From NCBI GenBank assembly GCA_964638895.1, contig CAZWYY010000007.1:1-64000 (forward strand): a DNA stretch of 64,000 nucleotides, given 5' to 3'. Below the pieces are notes generated by a model, which saw only the letters and a program-made list of their open reading frames with translations, did no database searches and was not told the DNA's origin. The stretch is from JAFGGG01 sp964638895 (lineage in GTDB: Bacteria > Spirochaetota > Spirochaetia > SZUA-6 > RPPD01). A program made the position numbers and the translations under genes. Below, piece by piece: positions 26,808 through 36,196 of the stretch (position 1 is the first letter of the stretch; each line of letters starts with the position of its first letter).

Positions 26808-28539
26808 CCGCCGAGCAATGAGCGGGCGGAATGGTCCCCAGCACGGCTTGGGGAAAGAAGGGCGCTTTTTTCGGAACATGATCGCTTACACCGATAAACA
26901 GGGAGCAGACCTCTTTAGTACGGTCAAACAGCATCGTCTCCCGTGGATTCGAGGTGCCCAGAAGATTGGCCAGTAGGTAGTAGTCATGGTTCTGCTGCTC
27001 CGTACGCAGTTGGATGCTTTGGATAAGGGGATTCCTATGGGGCACGAATCCGAAGACAAGGTATGAGTCGTGAACGGGTAGATAGTATATGCTTGAACCG
27101 ATGGTATACGCCGTAGACCGGTCCGGGGGTGTTATCGCCACCCGCATGCCGTCGCTGTACAGGCAATGCAGCACGGGCTCCTGGTCCTTGTCGAACCTGG
27201 CCAAGGGAAGTTCGAACGGGGCCAGCCGGGTGATTCCCGCGGACTGCGGCAGCTCAGGATAGGTGATCTCCATGTTTATAATCAGGTAGGGAAAATCATC
27301 CACAAAATAATATTCCCTGATTATCGTGCTCTCCCCGGAAGGCGCAGGCAGGGAGCAGAGCAATTTTTCCAGCAACCCTCGGCTGTTTTCATCTTCAAAC
27401 GAGAAAACGCCGCCCGTGGTATAATAATAGGCCTTTCTTTCCGTTTCAACCAGTGTGCCGGGGGATATCCCTGTAAGGTAGTTTTTACCCGATTTAAGCA
27501 GGGAATGCAGTTTTCCCTCGCTGAAAACCGCGTTAAAATTGGTTCCGGGCAGGGTAACATCACCGGGCATGTGCGCTGAAATGATCCTGGGGTGCAGAAA
27601 CGATTTATGTTGTGTTGAATCCAACAGTTTTATTTTTTTAGGATTTAATTCCCAGTTATTAAAGGAAACCAGTTTAAGGATATTGCGTACATCCGTGTCC
27701 GTTCTTTTATCCTTACCGCGCAGGGCGGTGGCGCTCTTTAAATATACCCGGCAGAGGGGATTGCAGGTCATGGCCGTATGAGGTGTCAGGTGTATGAGGT
27801 CATGTTTTTTTTGGCGGGCGGGTTTGTCCCGTTTTAAAGACCCGTAGCGGATATGAAAGCGCTTGGAAACTACGCGGATAAACTCCTCAAATCGCTGGTG
27901 TATGCTGTTTTGGCCCAGATCAAGCAAAATGAACAGGTATGGTGTCTGTTTTGGGTGGCCGAAGTCAAGGGGATCATTTGCGGGTTTTCCTGCCGGGGGA
28001 AGTTCCCGGTAAAAAAAAATTTCAACCGGTTCGTTATACAGCCAGGGCCCGAACGCGCGGTTCTTCTGTGCCGCGTCGCGGGCGGGCAGGCCGATGAGCG
28101 TAAAGTCCGTTTTTTTATACACCTTTACCAGGTCCGCCCGTAAGAGATCGGGTACGACGGGAATAAGGATATGGGGACGTACCTTAAACTGTTCGACAAT
28201 ACCTGTCTTCCAGGAGTTGGAGACGCTCCATTCCAGTTCCTTCTCCAGTTCATGCGCCGTAAGCAGCGGATGGGCCGCCCCGCAGTAGCCCATGGGGATG
28301 ATACAGTCGTTGCAGGCTGAGAGGCGCATCTTGATTTCGGTGATAATACCGTCAAGCTGGGGATTTTTCTTCTCCAGGTATGGTGTGTTGGGCAGATTCC
28401 AGTGCAACGGCATGCTTTTTTCCAGGCCAAGGCGGGTGAGTATTTCCAGGAAGTCTTCCGTGTCCCGTGCGGTGTCTTCCCGAAGAAATTTCTGCCAGCG
28501 AATTCCGATGAATAGAGTCAGCTCTTTTTTCACACTCAT
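26794..28539 (-). CDS. large protein of unknown function (possibly GH57/GH38-like)
   Basis: A 581-residue cytoplasmic protein without signal or membrane segments. I do not recognise it firmly. The N-terminal third (LTLFIGIRWQKFL, IPMGYCGAAHPLLTAHEL, WSVSNSWKTGI) has the flavour of the (beta/alpha)7 barrels of GH57/GH38 or polysaccharide deacetylases, with a beta-rich C-terminal half (about 300-560) that could be their sandwich domain. Catalytic residues cannot be assigned. No ribosome-binding site precedes the ATG; a TTGACT-N16-TAAAAA promoter lies 6 nt before it. The 3' end overlaps birA by 14 nt. Confidence 0.5.
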   Translation of the reverse strand: MSVKKELTLFIGIRWQKFLREDTARDTEDFLEILTRLGLEKSMPLHWNLPNTPYLEKKNPQLDGIITEIKMRLSACNDCIIPMGYCGAAHPLLTAHELEKELEWSVSNSWKTGIVEQFKVRPHILIPVVPDLLRADLVKVYKKTDFTLIGLPARDAAQKNRAFGPWLYNEPVEIFFYRELPPAGKPANDPLDFGHPKQTPYLFILLDLGQNSIHQRFEEFIRVVSKRFHIRYGSLKRDKPARQKKHDLIHLTPHTAMTCNPLCRVYLKSATALRGKDKRTDTDVRNILKLVSFNNWELNPKKIKLLDSTQHKSFLHPRIISAHMPGDVTLPGTNFNAVFSEGKLHSLLKSGKNYLTGISPGTLVETERKAYYYTTGGVFSFEDENSRGLLEKLLCSLPAPSGESTIIREYYFVDDFPYLIINMEITYPELPQSAGITRLAPFELPLARFDKDQEPVLHCLYSDGMRVAITPPDRSTAYTIGSSIYYLPVHDSYLVFGFVPHRNPLIQSIQLRTEQQNHDYYLLANLLGTSNPRETMLFDRTKEVCSLFIGVSDHVPKKAPFFPQAVLGTIPPAHCSAVTHS

Positions 28540-28545
28540 CAGTAC

Positions 28546-28573
28546 TTTTTATCCAATTTGGCCCGTTAGTCAA
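28546..28573 (-). promoter_or_regulatory. weak candidate promoter of the 581-aa gene
   Basis: On the minus strand TTGACT (28573-28568), 16-nt spacer, TAAAAA (28551-28546), 6 nt before the ATG at 28539. The -10 is a weak match; its position again implies a leaderless mRNA. Confidence 0.35.
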
Positions 28574-28615
28574 GCAGTTTTTGGCCTAAAGATGCATAAA
28601 AAAAATATTTTTTAG

Positions 28616-28644
28616 TTGATGAAATCTAAAAGAATTTGTATCTT
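28616..28644 (+). promoter_or_regulatory. candidate promoter of groEL
   Basis: TTGATG (28616-28621), 17-nt spacer, TATCTT (28639-28644), followed by a leader of about 70 nt. I see no CIRCE inverted repeat (TTAGCACTC type) in the region. Confidence 0.45.
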
Positions 28645-28719
28645 ATCACAAAAGAGCGGTTTACGCTGTTACCAATCGCGTTTAAAACTTTAAAAAAATA
28701 TTAAAGAGAGGGTGTATAT

Positions 28720-30357
28720 ATGGCAAAGCAACTACAGTTTAATGAGACCGCGCGAAAAGCATTATTGGCAGGCGTGGAAAAGATGTCCAATGCGGTAAAG
28801 GTCACATTGGGCCCCAAGGGAAGGAACGTAATTCTTGATAAGAAGTTTGGCGCTCCGACCGTAACCAACGACGGCGTAACCATCGCCAAGGAAATCGAGC
28901 TGGAAGACCCGTTTGAGAATATGGGGGCGCAGCTCTTAAAGGAAGTAGCCACAAAAACCAACGACATCGCGGGAGACGGCACCACCACCGCCACCGTACT
29001 GGCCTACAGCATGATAAAAGAGGGCCTGAAAAGCGTGGCCGCGGGTATTAACCCCATGGGCATTAAACGCGGAATCGGCAAGGCTGTGGACGTGGCCGTA
29101 TCATATATCAAAGACAAGGCCAAAGAGATTAAAGACAAGGAAGAGATTGCGCAGGTGGCCTCGATTTCCGCCAATAACGACAGCGAGATCGGCAGCCTGA
29201 TCGCCGACGCCATGGAAAAAGTGGGAAAAGACGGGGTTATCACCGTGGAGGAATCTAAAAGCATGGTGACCGACCTGGAGGTCGTCGAGGGTATGCAGTT
29301 TGACCGAGGGTATGTTTCCGCCTATTTTGTCACCAACCGCGAGAACATGACCACGGTTTTTGAGAACCCGTATATCCTGATTTACGATAAAAAGATTTCC
29401 AACATGAAGGACCTGCTGCCGCTGCTGGAAAAGATCGCCCAGGCCGGAAAGGCCATCCTGATTATCGCCGAAGACGTTGAGGGTGAGGCCCTGGCCACCC
29501 TGGTTGTCAACAATATCCGGGGGACATTAAACGCTTGTGCGGTAAAGGCGCCGGGATTCGGTGACCGCAGAAAAGCCATGCTGGAAGATATCGCCGTCCT
29601 TACCGGGGGCCAGGTCATATCCGAGGAGCTTGGTCTGAAACTGGAAAACACCGACTTAAGCCAACTCGGACAGGCTAAGTCCGTGAAGATAGATAAAGAA
29701 AACACAACCATTATCGAGGGCGCAGGCAAGGAAAAAGACATCAAAGATCGCATTGCCCAGATAAAGGCGCAGATTGAGGACACAACCTCCGACTACGACA
29801 AAGAGAAACTGCAGGAACGCCTGGCCAAACTCGCGGGCGGTGTGGCCGTGATTAATGTGGGCGCTGCCACCGAGGTGGAGCTTAAAGAGAAAAAGCACCG
29901 GGTGGAAGACGCGCTTTCCGCCACCCGCGCGGCCATTGAAGAAGGTATCATCCCAGGCGGCGGTATAACGCTCGTGAAATCGGTGACCAAACTGCAGAAC
30001 ACCGATTTAAGCGGAAGCAGCGAGGATGAGGCCGTGGGGTACAAGATCGTGATGCGTTCGCTGGAGGAACCCATCAGGCAGATCGCGGAAAACGCGGGAC
30101 TTGACGGCGCGATTGTCGCCGAAAGGGCAAAATCGGAGAAGGAAGGCGTGGGTTTCGACGCGGCCAAGATGGCCTGGGTGGACCTGGTCAAGGCCGGAAT
30201 TATTGACCCGGCCAAAGTAACGAGGTCGGCCCTGCAAAATGCGGCCTCTATCGCCGGACTGCTTCTGACCACGGAATGCACCATAACCGACCTTCCAGAG
30301 AAGGAAGCCCCCACGGCACCGGGCGGGATGCCTCCCGGCGGGATGCCTCCCTATTAA
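28720..30357 (+). CDS. groL: chaperonin GroEL
   Basis: A 545-residue chaperonin of the usual length. AKQLQFNETARKALLAGVEK at the start, GDGTTTATVLA (ATP site), KAPGFGDRRKAMLEDIA and the C-terminal Gly-Met tail (two GGMPP units) are diagnostic. The sequence is very like treponemal GroEL (ENPYILIYDKKIS, STMKDLLPLLEK-like), the best taxonomic hint in the window. A GAGAGGG site precedes the ATG. There is no groES gene next to it. A strong terminator follows at 30381. Confidence 0.98.
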   Translation: MAKQLQFNETARKALLAGVEKMSNAVKVTLGPKGRNVILDKKFGAPTVTNDGVTIAKEIELEDPFENMGAQLLKEVATKTNDIAGDGTTTATVLAYSMIKEGLKSVAAGINPMGIKRGIGKAVDVAVSYIKDKAKEIKDKEEIAQVASISANNDSEIGSLIADAMEKVGKDGVITVEESKSMVTDLEVVEGMQFDRGYVSAYFVTNRENMTTVFENPYILIYDKKISNMKDLLPLLEKIAQAGKAILIIAEDVEGEALATLVVNNIRGTLNACAVKAPGFGDRRKAMLEDIAVLTGGQVISEELGLKLENTDLSQLGQAKSVKIDKENTTIIEGAGKEKDIKDRIAQIKAQIEDTTSDYDKEKLQERLAKLAGGVAVINVGAATEVELKEKKHRVEDALSATRAAIEEGIIPGGGITLVKSVTKLQNTDLSGSSEDEAVGYKIVMRSLEEPIRQIAENAGLDGAIVAERAKSEKEGVGFDAAKMAWVDLVKAGIIDPAKVTRSALQNAASIAGLLLTTECTITDLPEKEAPTAPGGMPPGGMPPY

Positions 30358-30380
30358 ATCTTAGAGAAACGCATAATATC

Positions 30381-30418
30381 AAAAGGGGAAAGTATACCGT
30401 TATGCTTTCCCCTTTTTT
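30381..30418 (+). terminator. rho-independent terminator of groEL
   Basis: AAGGGGAAAG pairs with CTTTCCCCTT around a 12-nt loop and ends in a T6 run, 24 nt after the groEL stop. Confidence 0.85.
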
Positions 30419-30470
30419 GTATGGAGGGACTATTGCCAAATTTTACAATATATTACACAATGGATGCCAT

Positions 30471-30767
30471 ATGATAAAACGAAGTGATTTTATATTTACG
30501 GTCGGGTACCAGGGGGACACGGCTATTGTAAACGCCTCGGCCAAAAAAAAGTACGGAAGGCTTTCCACCGAGGAGCTGGCAAAAAAGGGACTCTTTAAAG
30601 CGGCCGTCTGTTCCGCCGTGTATGCGGAGAGTGATGAAGAGCTTGAACAGGTGATGCGGATTTATAATAAGCAGAACAACAAATCCATAGATTCCATTCA
30701 GACCCTGAAACGGATATTCGGTGTGTCCGGGCTTCCGGAGGGAATAGAAAAGATAATGCTCATCTAA
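30471..30767 (+). CDS. small protein of unknown function
   Basis: A 98-residue cytoplasmic protein that I do not recognise. It begins IKRSDFIFTVGYQGDTAIVNA, then a Lys-rich turn, a helical middle (LSTEELAKKGLFKAAVCSAVYAESDEELEQVM) and a C-terminal segment rich in Ile and Lys. There is no clear ribosome-binding site; TTGCCA-N17-CACAAT lies 9 nt before the ATG. It precedes the tandem-MerR regulator by 26 nt and may be co-transcribed with it. Confidence 0.5.
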   Translation: MIKRSDFIFTVGYQGDTAIVNASAKKKYGRLSTEELAKKGLFKAAVCSAVYAESDEELEQVMRIYNKQNNKSIDSIQTLKRIFGVSGLPEGIEKIMLI

Positions 30768-30793
30768 TTGTGAAAAGGGAGTAAAGGCGGTAT

Positions 30794-31456
30794 TTGAAAG
30801 TCAGCCGAGAGGAATTCGTGCAAAAACTTAATATTTCCCATAACGAACTGCAAAAATGGGTTGAAAATAAACTTGTTGTTCCGATATCGGTGGAAGGCGA
30901 TTACTTTTCAGAGCAGGCCCTCCTGTATGGTCAAGCGGTGAAGAACTTCCTGACCATGGGATATTCCTACGAGGAAATAGCCAAAATCAAAAATGAGATC
31001 GGCCTGCCCATGAAGGAAAACCGCCCTAAGCCTTCCTTAAAAACACATCTATTGACGGTGGGCGAACTGGCCGAACAGGGGGGGGTAAATACGCGCACAA
31101 TCAAGTTCTGGGAGGAGAAGGGGCTTATCAATCCCTACCAGAGAACCGAGGGCGGATTCAGGCTTTACCGGGTGCAGGATGTACTGCTGGTCAAGTTCAT
31201 CAAAGACCTGCAGACATTCAACTACACCCTGTCCGATATCGGTAATATCATCAAACTGGTGGGTCCGGAGTTTGAGCAGGAATTGGAAAAGATCGACGAC
31301 CTGCAGGTTCCTGAATTGGAAAAGATGGCCTCGGGGTTGGAGTACCTTATTACATACATGAAAGAATCCAGGAAGGCGTCATACCGCGTGGAAACGGTTT
31401 TCTGCAAACGTTTGAAGAGCGTGCTTAAGACCATTAAACTGAAGAGGGAATCGTAG
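30794..31456 (+). CDS. MerR-type regulator with two helix-turn-helix domains
   Basis: A 220-residue protein starting with TTG at 30794 behind AAAGG. Residues about 1-70 resemble a degenerate MerR HTH (SREEFVQKLNISHNELQKWVENK, ALLYGQAVKNFLTMGYSYEEI). Residues about 84-150 are a canonical one: LTVGELAEQGGVNTRTIKFWEEKGLI, then GGFRLYRVQDVLLVKFIKDL. A helical C-terminus follows with no clustered Cys for metal sensing. Two HTH units in one chain are unusual. The glycosyltransferase gene starts 4 nt after its stop, so it probably governs its own operon and lipid or envelope sugar synthesis. Confidence 0.75.
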   Translation: MKVSREEFVQKLNISHNELQKWVENKLVVPISVEGDYFSEQALLYGQAVKNFLTMGYSYEEIAKIKNEIGLPMKENRPKPSLKTHLLTVGELAEQGGVNTRTIKFWEEKGLINPYQRTEGGFRLYRVQDVLLVKFIKDLQTFNYTLSDIGNIIKLVGPEFEQELEKIDDLQVPELEKMASGLEYLITYMKESRKASYRVETVFCKRLKSVLKTIKLKRES

Positions 31457-31460
31457 GCGG

Positions 31461-32591
31461 ATGAAGAAGATTATCATAGGCATGATCCTGCTGGGGGACG
31501 GCCACAGGGCGCCGGCCGTGGCGCTCAGCAATTACATAAACCGGCATTACGCGGGCAGCTGTGAGGTAAAGGTGGTTGATCTGGCCAAAGAACTCAAAGC
31601 GGGTTTTGCCTATTATATTTACAGTAAATCGTGGAACAAGGTAGGATTGAAGAAACCCAGGCTTTCGGCCTTCATTATGAACTTCGGTGATAACGGATTC
31701 GTCAGCTGGCTTGTGAACGGGTTTTTCGGCATGGGTCTTAAAAAGCGTTTAAGGCGTTTCCTTATCAGGGAAAAGCCGCATGTGTTTGTGACCACGCATT
31801 ATTTTTTTGCCCATCGTTTCGGGGCATTGAAACGAAAGCGCATTCTGACCATACCTCATATCAGTATTAATACCGATCCCTTCTGGGCGCATCACTTCTG
31901 GGCGGACAGGTACTGTGATTCCATGGTTGTTTTTTCCGAACACGCCAAGCGGGAACTGGCCAAAAGGGGGGTGAAGAGAGGGAAAATCCACATCTTCCCG
32001 TATCCGGTGAACACTAAATTCGAGCGTATCCGCGAGGACGTGGCCGGGCTTCGCTCCACTCTGGGCCTGCGGCCCGACGTACTGACATTTGTAATGAGTG
32101 CGGGCGGTGAGGGGCTCGGCGCCATGGAAAATCACATCAGGTTTCTCATTAATAAGAAACTGAACATCCAGTTCATTATTATCTGCGGGAGGAACAGGAA
32201 ACTGCAGGCGCGGTTGGAGAAGGACGTGGCCGGATTCACGGGGCCGCCCTTCATTCATATCAGGGGGTTTGTGGATAATATGGAAGAGTATCTGGCGGCT
32301 TCGGATTTCGTGGTGGGAAAGGCGGGCGCCAATTTTACCTTCGAGGCGCTGAATCTCAATAAACCCGTGATTCATAACGCCTGGGTAATAAACGAGGCCG
32401 GCACAAAGGATTTTGTGGTGGAAAACGGTTTCGGGTTCGCGGCGCGCAGCGCGCGTGAACTGCATGACCTGTTGCTGAAAATCTCCGCGGACAGGCGGAT
32501 TCTCAAACGGTGTTATGAAAAAATAAAAGGGTCAAAGATCATAAACGGTGTGGAAAAACTCGCCGACTTCATAGTTTCACATTTAAATTAA
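31461..32591 (+). CDS. GT28-type glycosyltransferase (MurG/diacylglycerol glucosyltransferase-like)
   Basis: A 376-residue glycosyltransferase with a two-Rossmann GT-B layout. The acceptor half begins IIGMILLGDGHRAPAVALSN, like the GxGH motif of MGDG synthase and processive diacylglycerol glucosyltransferases; it also contains TTHYFFAH and INTDPFWAHHFWADRY. The donor half has MSAGGEGLGAMENH, IRGFVDNMEEYLAASDFVVGKAGANFTFEAL, the family's nucleotide-sugar region. A membrane-lipid sugar transferase is the likely role, peripheral to the inner membrane. It is cotranscribed with the tandem-MerR gene. Confidence 0.8.
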   Translation: MKKIIIGMILLGDGHRAPAVALSNYINRHYAGSCEVKVVDLAKELKAGFAYYIYSKSWNKVGLKKPRLSAFIMNFGDNGFVSWLVNGFFGMGLKKRLRRFLIREKPHVFVTTHYFFAHRFGALKRKRILTIPHISINTDPFWAHHFWADRYCDSMVVFSEHAKRELAKRGVKRGKIHIFPYPVNTKFERIREDVAGLRSTLGLRPDVLTFVMSAGGEGLGAMENHIRFLINKKLNIQFIIICGRNRKLQARLEKDVAGFTGPPFIHIRGFVDNMEEYLAASDFVVGKAGANFTFEALNLNKPVIHNAWVINEAGTKDFVVENGFGFAARSARELHDLLLKISADRRILKRCYEKIKGSKIINGVEKLADFIVSHLN

Positions 32592-32665
32592 TTATGTTGG
32601 CTTGACTTTAAATGAATATATGTGATAACGTAGCCAAAATCCAATAGAATAGTAAAGGAAAGGGA

Positions 32666-33010
32666 ATGCTAAATACGATATTTTCAAATTTATCTTTATT
32701 AGACGCAAGTGGCCAAGACTCATCCAGCAGCCTGATCATCACCATAGGTATGGTGGGCTTGGTGCTGGTGGTTTTTTATTTTCTTATCATCAGGCCGCAG
32801 AATAAGAGGCAAAAACAGGTACAGAGTATGCTTTCGGCCCTGAAAAAGGGTGATAAAGTAACGACAATCGGCGGAATTCAAGGCGTTGTTACTGCGGTAA
32901 AGGAGCAATCGGTAACCTTAAAAGTCGATGAAAGTACAAAAATCGAGTTTCAAAAATCCGCTATTGCGAATGTAATAGACAAAAAAGCACCGGCTGGCGA
33001 AAGCAAATAA
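32666..33010 (+). CDS. yajC: YajC-type preprotein translocase subunit
   Basis: A 114-residue protein with one membrane helix (about 24-42) followed by the YajC pattern FLIIRPQNKRQKQVQSMLSALKKGDKVTTIGGIQGVV. It associates with SecDF at the inner membrane. AAAGGGA precedes the ATG. secD starts 45 nt downstream and the order yajC-secD-secF is standard. Confidence 0.94.
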   Translation: MLNTIFSNLSLLDASGQDSSSSLIITIGMVGLVLVVFYFLIIRPQNKRQKQVQSMLSALKKGDKVTTIGGIQGVVTAVKEQSVTLKVDESTKIEFQKSAIANVIDKKAPAGESK

Positions 33011-33055
33011 CAGCAAATTTTCCGAATAGGAAAACATCAAAAATCGGAGCCAATT

Positions 33056-34774
33056 ATGAGTGTTCGTTCTAGAATAATTATCTGTATGGTTATACTCTTA
33101 ATAGCGGTGATGTTTATTTCACCGACCATTCAATGGTATGCATTAATCCCAGAGGACAGCAAGAAAAACGCATTGAGTTCGATTCCCCAGATCAGACGGA
33201 ACGCCGAAATCATGGCGGCCCAGGACCAGAAGAAAATCCAGGATTTTGCGGCAAACACATCGGAGGAATCCCCGGTCAGGCACCTGGTGGCCCAGGCCTT
33301 CAGGGTTATATACAAAGGAATTTCCGAAGAGGCGTTTGCGGCCATTGTGGAAAAGTACTACAGGGACCAGACCCTTTATTTGAAGGATTTCAGAAACCAG
33401 ACGTTGCAGTTGGGGTTGGACCTGCAGGGTGGCATGTACGTCTCGATAAAGGCCGATTTTGCGGCCTATAAAAAGGAGTACGGAACGGATATTCCGGACT
33501 GGCTCCGTGAAGAGCGGATTCAGCAGTCCATGGAAATACTTAACTCCCGCATAGACCAGTTTGGTGTAACGGAACCGCAGATCCGCAGGCAGGGCGAAAG
33601 GATAACGGTAGAGCTGCCCGGCGCCGCCGACCCGGAAAGAATCCGCAAGGTTATCATGGGCAAGGGGCGTCTTAACTTCCATCTGGTCGACAAGCCCGGT
33701 GTTGACGCGTTTGAAAAGTACAGAAGCGAACATCCGAAGGATTTTCTGGCCGATACCGGTCCGGCCGAGCTGCCAAAGCTGAAAGACCCCTCGGTTCTGC
33801 CCAAGGGGGATGAGCTGATCGGTGTCTATGAAAAGGACGAATACGGGCTGGATAAACGCACCGGTTTTACGGTAATTCAGACCGAACCCGTATTACGCGG
33901 TGAGGCCATTCAGAACGCCTACCCGGATGTTGACCGGCAGACCGGCAGGCCCATCGTGGTGTTCGTGCTGGGTGATTACGTTGATGAGCAGGGCAACAAG
34001 ATAGACGGGGCCGAGCAGTTCTACAAGGTAACCGAGCAGCACCAGGGGGAGGCCCTGGCCGTTGTGCTCGACGATAAAATCAAACAGCATTCGATCGCCA
34101 ATATTTCCGAGCCCATCAGCGGCGGGGTGGTATCTATTCGCGGTGATTTCACGCGCGCCGAGGTGGATGATCTGGCCAAGGTCTTAAGAACCGGCCCCCT
34201 GCCCGTTGTACTGAATATCGAGAACCAGTCCGAGGTCGGACCCTCCCTGGGAGAGGACATGATCCGCGAAGGGTTGAACGCCATCTTTATCGGGTTTATG
34301 TTCGTGGTCGGCTTTATGCTGATCTATTACAAAGGAGCGGGCATTATCGCCAACCTGGCCTTGATGATAAACCTGTTTCTGCTGGTGGCCATTCTCTCGG
34401 CCACGGGATTTACCATGACCCTGACCAGTATCGCCGGTATTATTCTCACCGTCGGTATGTCGGTGGATGCCAATGTGATTATTTTTGAGCGTATCAAAGA
34501 AGAGTATCATCTTGGGAAATCACGCCAGGCCGCGATCAAGACCGGTTTCGGTAAGGCGTTCTGGACTATACTTGACGCGAACGTTACCACCTTTATCGCC
34601 GCCTTTATTCTTTCGCTCTTAAGCAAGGGAAGCGTACAGGGATTCGCCTTTACCCTGGCGGTGGGTATCTTCACCTCGTTTCTCACGGCCATTTTTGTTT
34701 CAAGACTCATGTTCGATTTTGTTACCACCGTATTTAAAGCAACGAAACTCAGCATCAGCTGGAGGCGTATATAA
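33056..34774 (+). CDS. secD: protein-export membrane protein SecD
   Basis: A 572-residue RND-type translocase component. An N-terminal membrane helix (about 5-27) is followed by a large periplasmic region containing LQLGLDLQGGMYV and SRIDQFGVTEPQIRRQG. The C-terminal membrane block (about 395-560) has VGPSLGEDMIREGL, GMSVDANVIIFERIKEE and ANVTTFIAAFIL. It uses the proton or sodium gradient to help complete Sec export. Its last base is the first base of the secF ATG (TAATG), showing translational coupling. Confidence 0.96.
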   Translation: MSVRSRIIICMVILLIAVMFISPTIQWYALIPEDSKKNALSSIPQIRRNAEIMAAQDQKKIQDFAANTSEESPVRHLVAQAFRVIYKGISEEAFAAIVEKYYRDQTLYLKDFRNQTLQLGLDLQGGMYVSIKADFAAYKKEYGTDIPDWLREERIQQSMEILNSRIDQFGVTEPQIRRQGERITVELPGAADPERIRKVIMGKGRLNFHLVDKPGVDAFEKYRSEHPKDFLADTGPAELPKLKDPSVLPKGDELIGVYEKDEYGLDKRTGFTVIQTEPVLRGEAIQNAYPDVDRQTGRPIVVFVLGDYVDEQGNKIDGAEQFYKVTEQHQGEALAVVLDDKIKQHSIANISEPISGGVVSIRGDFTRAEVDDLAKVLRTGPLPVVLNIENQSEVGPSLGEDMIREGLNAIFIGFMFVVGFMLIYYKGAGIIANLALMINLFLLVAILSATGFTMTLTSIAGIILTVGMSVDANVIIFERIKEEYHLGKSRQAAIKTGFGKAFWTILDANVTTFIAAFILSLLSKGSVQGFAFTLAVGIFTSFLTAIFVSRLMFDFVTTVFKATKLSISWRRI

Positions 34775-36183
34775 TGAGAAGGATTATCAGGTTCACAAAG
34801 GCACGATTCATCGCGATCGGCATCTCTCTCGCCGTGATTCTCTTCGGGATCGGCAATTATTTTGTGAGCGGTGGTTTTAACCTCGGCCTGGATTTTAAGG
34901 GCGGGTATTTCCTCCAGGCACAGATCGCGCCCGTGGCCATGACCGTTACCAATAACAGTGAAGGTGAAATAAAGTTGGAACTCGCCAAGGGCGGAGTGCT
35001 GGAATCCGATAAAAAGTATCTGACGGTAACCGACGCGGAGACGAACGTCCATACCATCGAGTTGAACTCCGTGGAAACCCTGAACGGGTTAAGCGATCGT
35101 TTAAAGCAAATCACCGGACTCACTATTGCGCTCGATGCAGACGGCAGCCTGGCCCCTTTGCGGTTGATAAGTTTTAATGAGATGACACTCAAACACGGGC
35201 AGCAGCAAGCCATAAACTATACCCTGCAAAAGGGGGATACACTCATGACCTCACTGGAGAAGATGAGATCCCTATTGGCGGCGGTTCCAGGCGCCACCTT
35301 GCAGGTTGTGGGTGAGCCGGAACAGCAGGAGTTTATTATCCGCGCCAATATCCCCGATCAGAACACCGATGGCAACGAGACCAGTAAAACCATCCACTCG
35401 CTTCTGGCAGGGGCGTACGGCGCGCAGGATATCATAGAAAAGCAAAGCGAGACCATGAGTCCGCAGCTTGCCCAAATTCTGGCCATAAACTCAATCTATT
35501 TCATTCTGATCGCCCTGGCGCTTATCCTGATCTATATAACCGTTCGCTTTAAAATCACCTATGCGGTGGGCGCCATTGTGGCCCTTATTCACGACGTATT
35601 AATCATGCTCGGCTTTATCTGTTTTTTTAAGATTGAGATCAGCACCGCGACTATTGCCGCGGTTCTTACAATCGTCGGGTATTCATTAAACGATACGATC
35701 GTTGTGTATGACAGAATTCGTGAGAACTTTTCCCTGATGAAGGATTATAGGCTGGATGACATCATCGATACGAGTATCACCCAGTCTTTAAGCAGAACCA
35801 TTATGACCTCGCTGACAACCCTTATCGCGGTTATACCCCTCTATATCCTTGTTATGGGATCAAGCAATATAAAGGATTTTGCCCTGAGCCTGATTGTCGG
35901 TATCGTTGTGGGTACTTATTCCTCCATTTATATTGCTTCGCCCGTGGTTTTGGGCTGGCAGAAGGCAATAACCAAGGGCAAGGAAAAACATGATCTTGAA
36001 ATGTTCGGCAAAAAGCCGCTTGTAGCCCAAACGGTAGCCGTGGAGCCCGCGGCACAAAATTCCGCACAGGATTCCGGGCAGAATGAAACCGCGGCGGTAA
36101 AGGTTATTCCGCAGCAACACAGGCAGATAACACGCGTCCAACGAACGGTGCATAAAAAGAAGAAAAAGAAAAAAAAGCATTAA
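34774..36183 (+). CDS. secF: protein-export membrane protein SecF
   Basis: A 469-residue partner of SecD. An N-terminal helix, then FNLGLDFKGGYFLQ; the membrane block has VALIHDVLIMLGF, VGYSLNDTIVVYDRIRENF and SRTIMTSLTTLIAVIPLYIL. It is longer than usual because of an inserted periplasmic region (about 60-200) and a C-terminal extension ending in a run of eight Lys and a His, which could contact lipid head groups or ribosomal RNA. Confidence 0.95.
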   Translation: MRRIIRFTKARFIAIGISLAVILFGIGNYFVSGGFNLGLDFKGGYFLQAQIAPVAMTVTNNSEGEIKLELAKGGVLESDKKYLTVTDAETNVHTIELNSVETLNGLSDRLKQITGLTIALDADGSLAPLRLISFNEMTLKHGQQQAINYTLQKGDTLMTSLEKMRSLLAAVPGATLQVVGEPEQQEFIIRANIPDQNTDGNETSKTIHSLLAGAYGAQDIIEKQSETMSPQLAQILAINSIYFILIALALILIYITVRFKITYAVGAIVALIHDVLIMLGFICFFKIEISTATIAAVLTIVGYSLNDTIVVYDRIRENFSLMKDYRLDDIIDTSITQSLSRTIMTSLTTLIAVIPLYILVMGSSNIKDFALSLIVGIVVGTYSSIYIASPVVLGWQKAITKGKEKHDLEMFGKKPLVAQTVAVEPAAQNSAQDSGQNETAAVKVIPQQHRQITRVQRTVHKKKKKKKKH

Positions 36184-36196
36184 TGAACTTCCGGGT

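Noticed and set aside
28574..28719. CIRCE operator before groEL
   Set aside because: No TTAGCACTC-N9-GAGTGCTAA type inverted repeat in the region.
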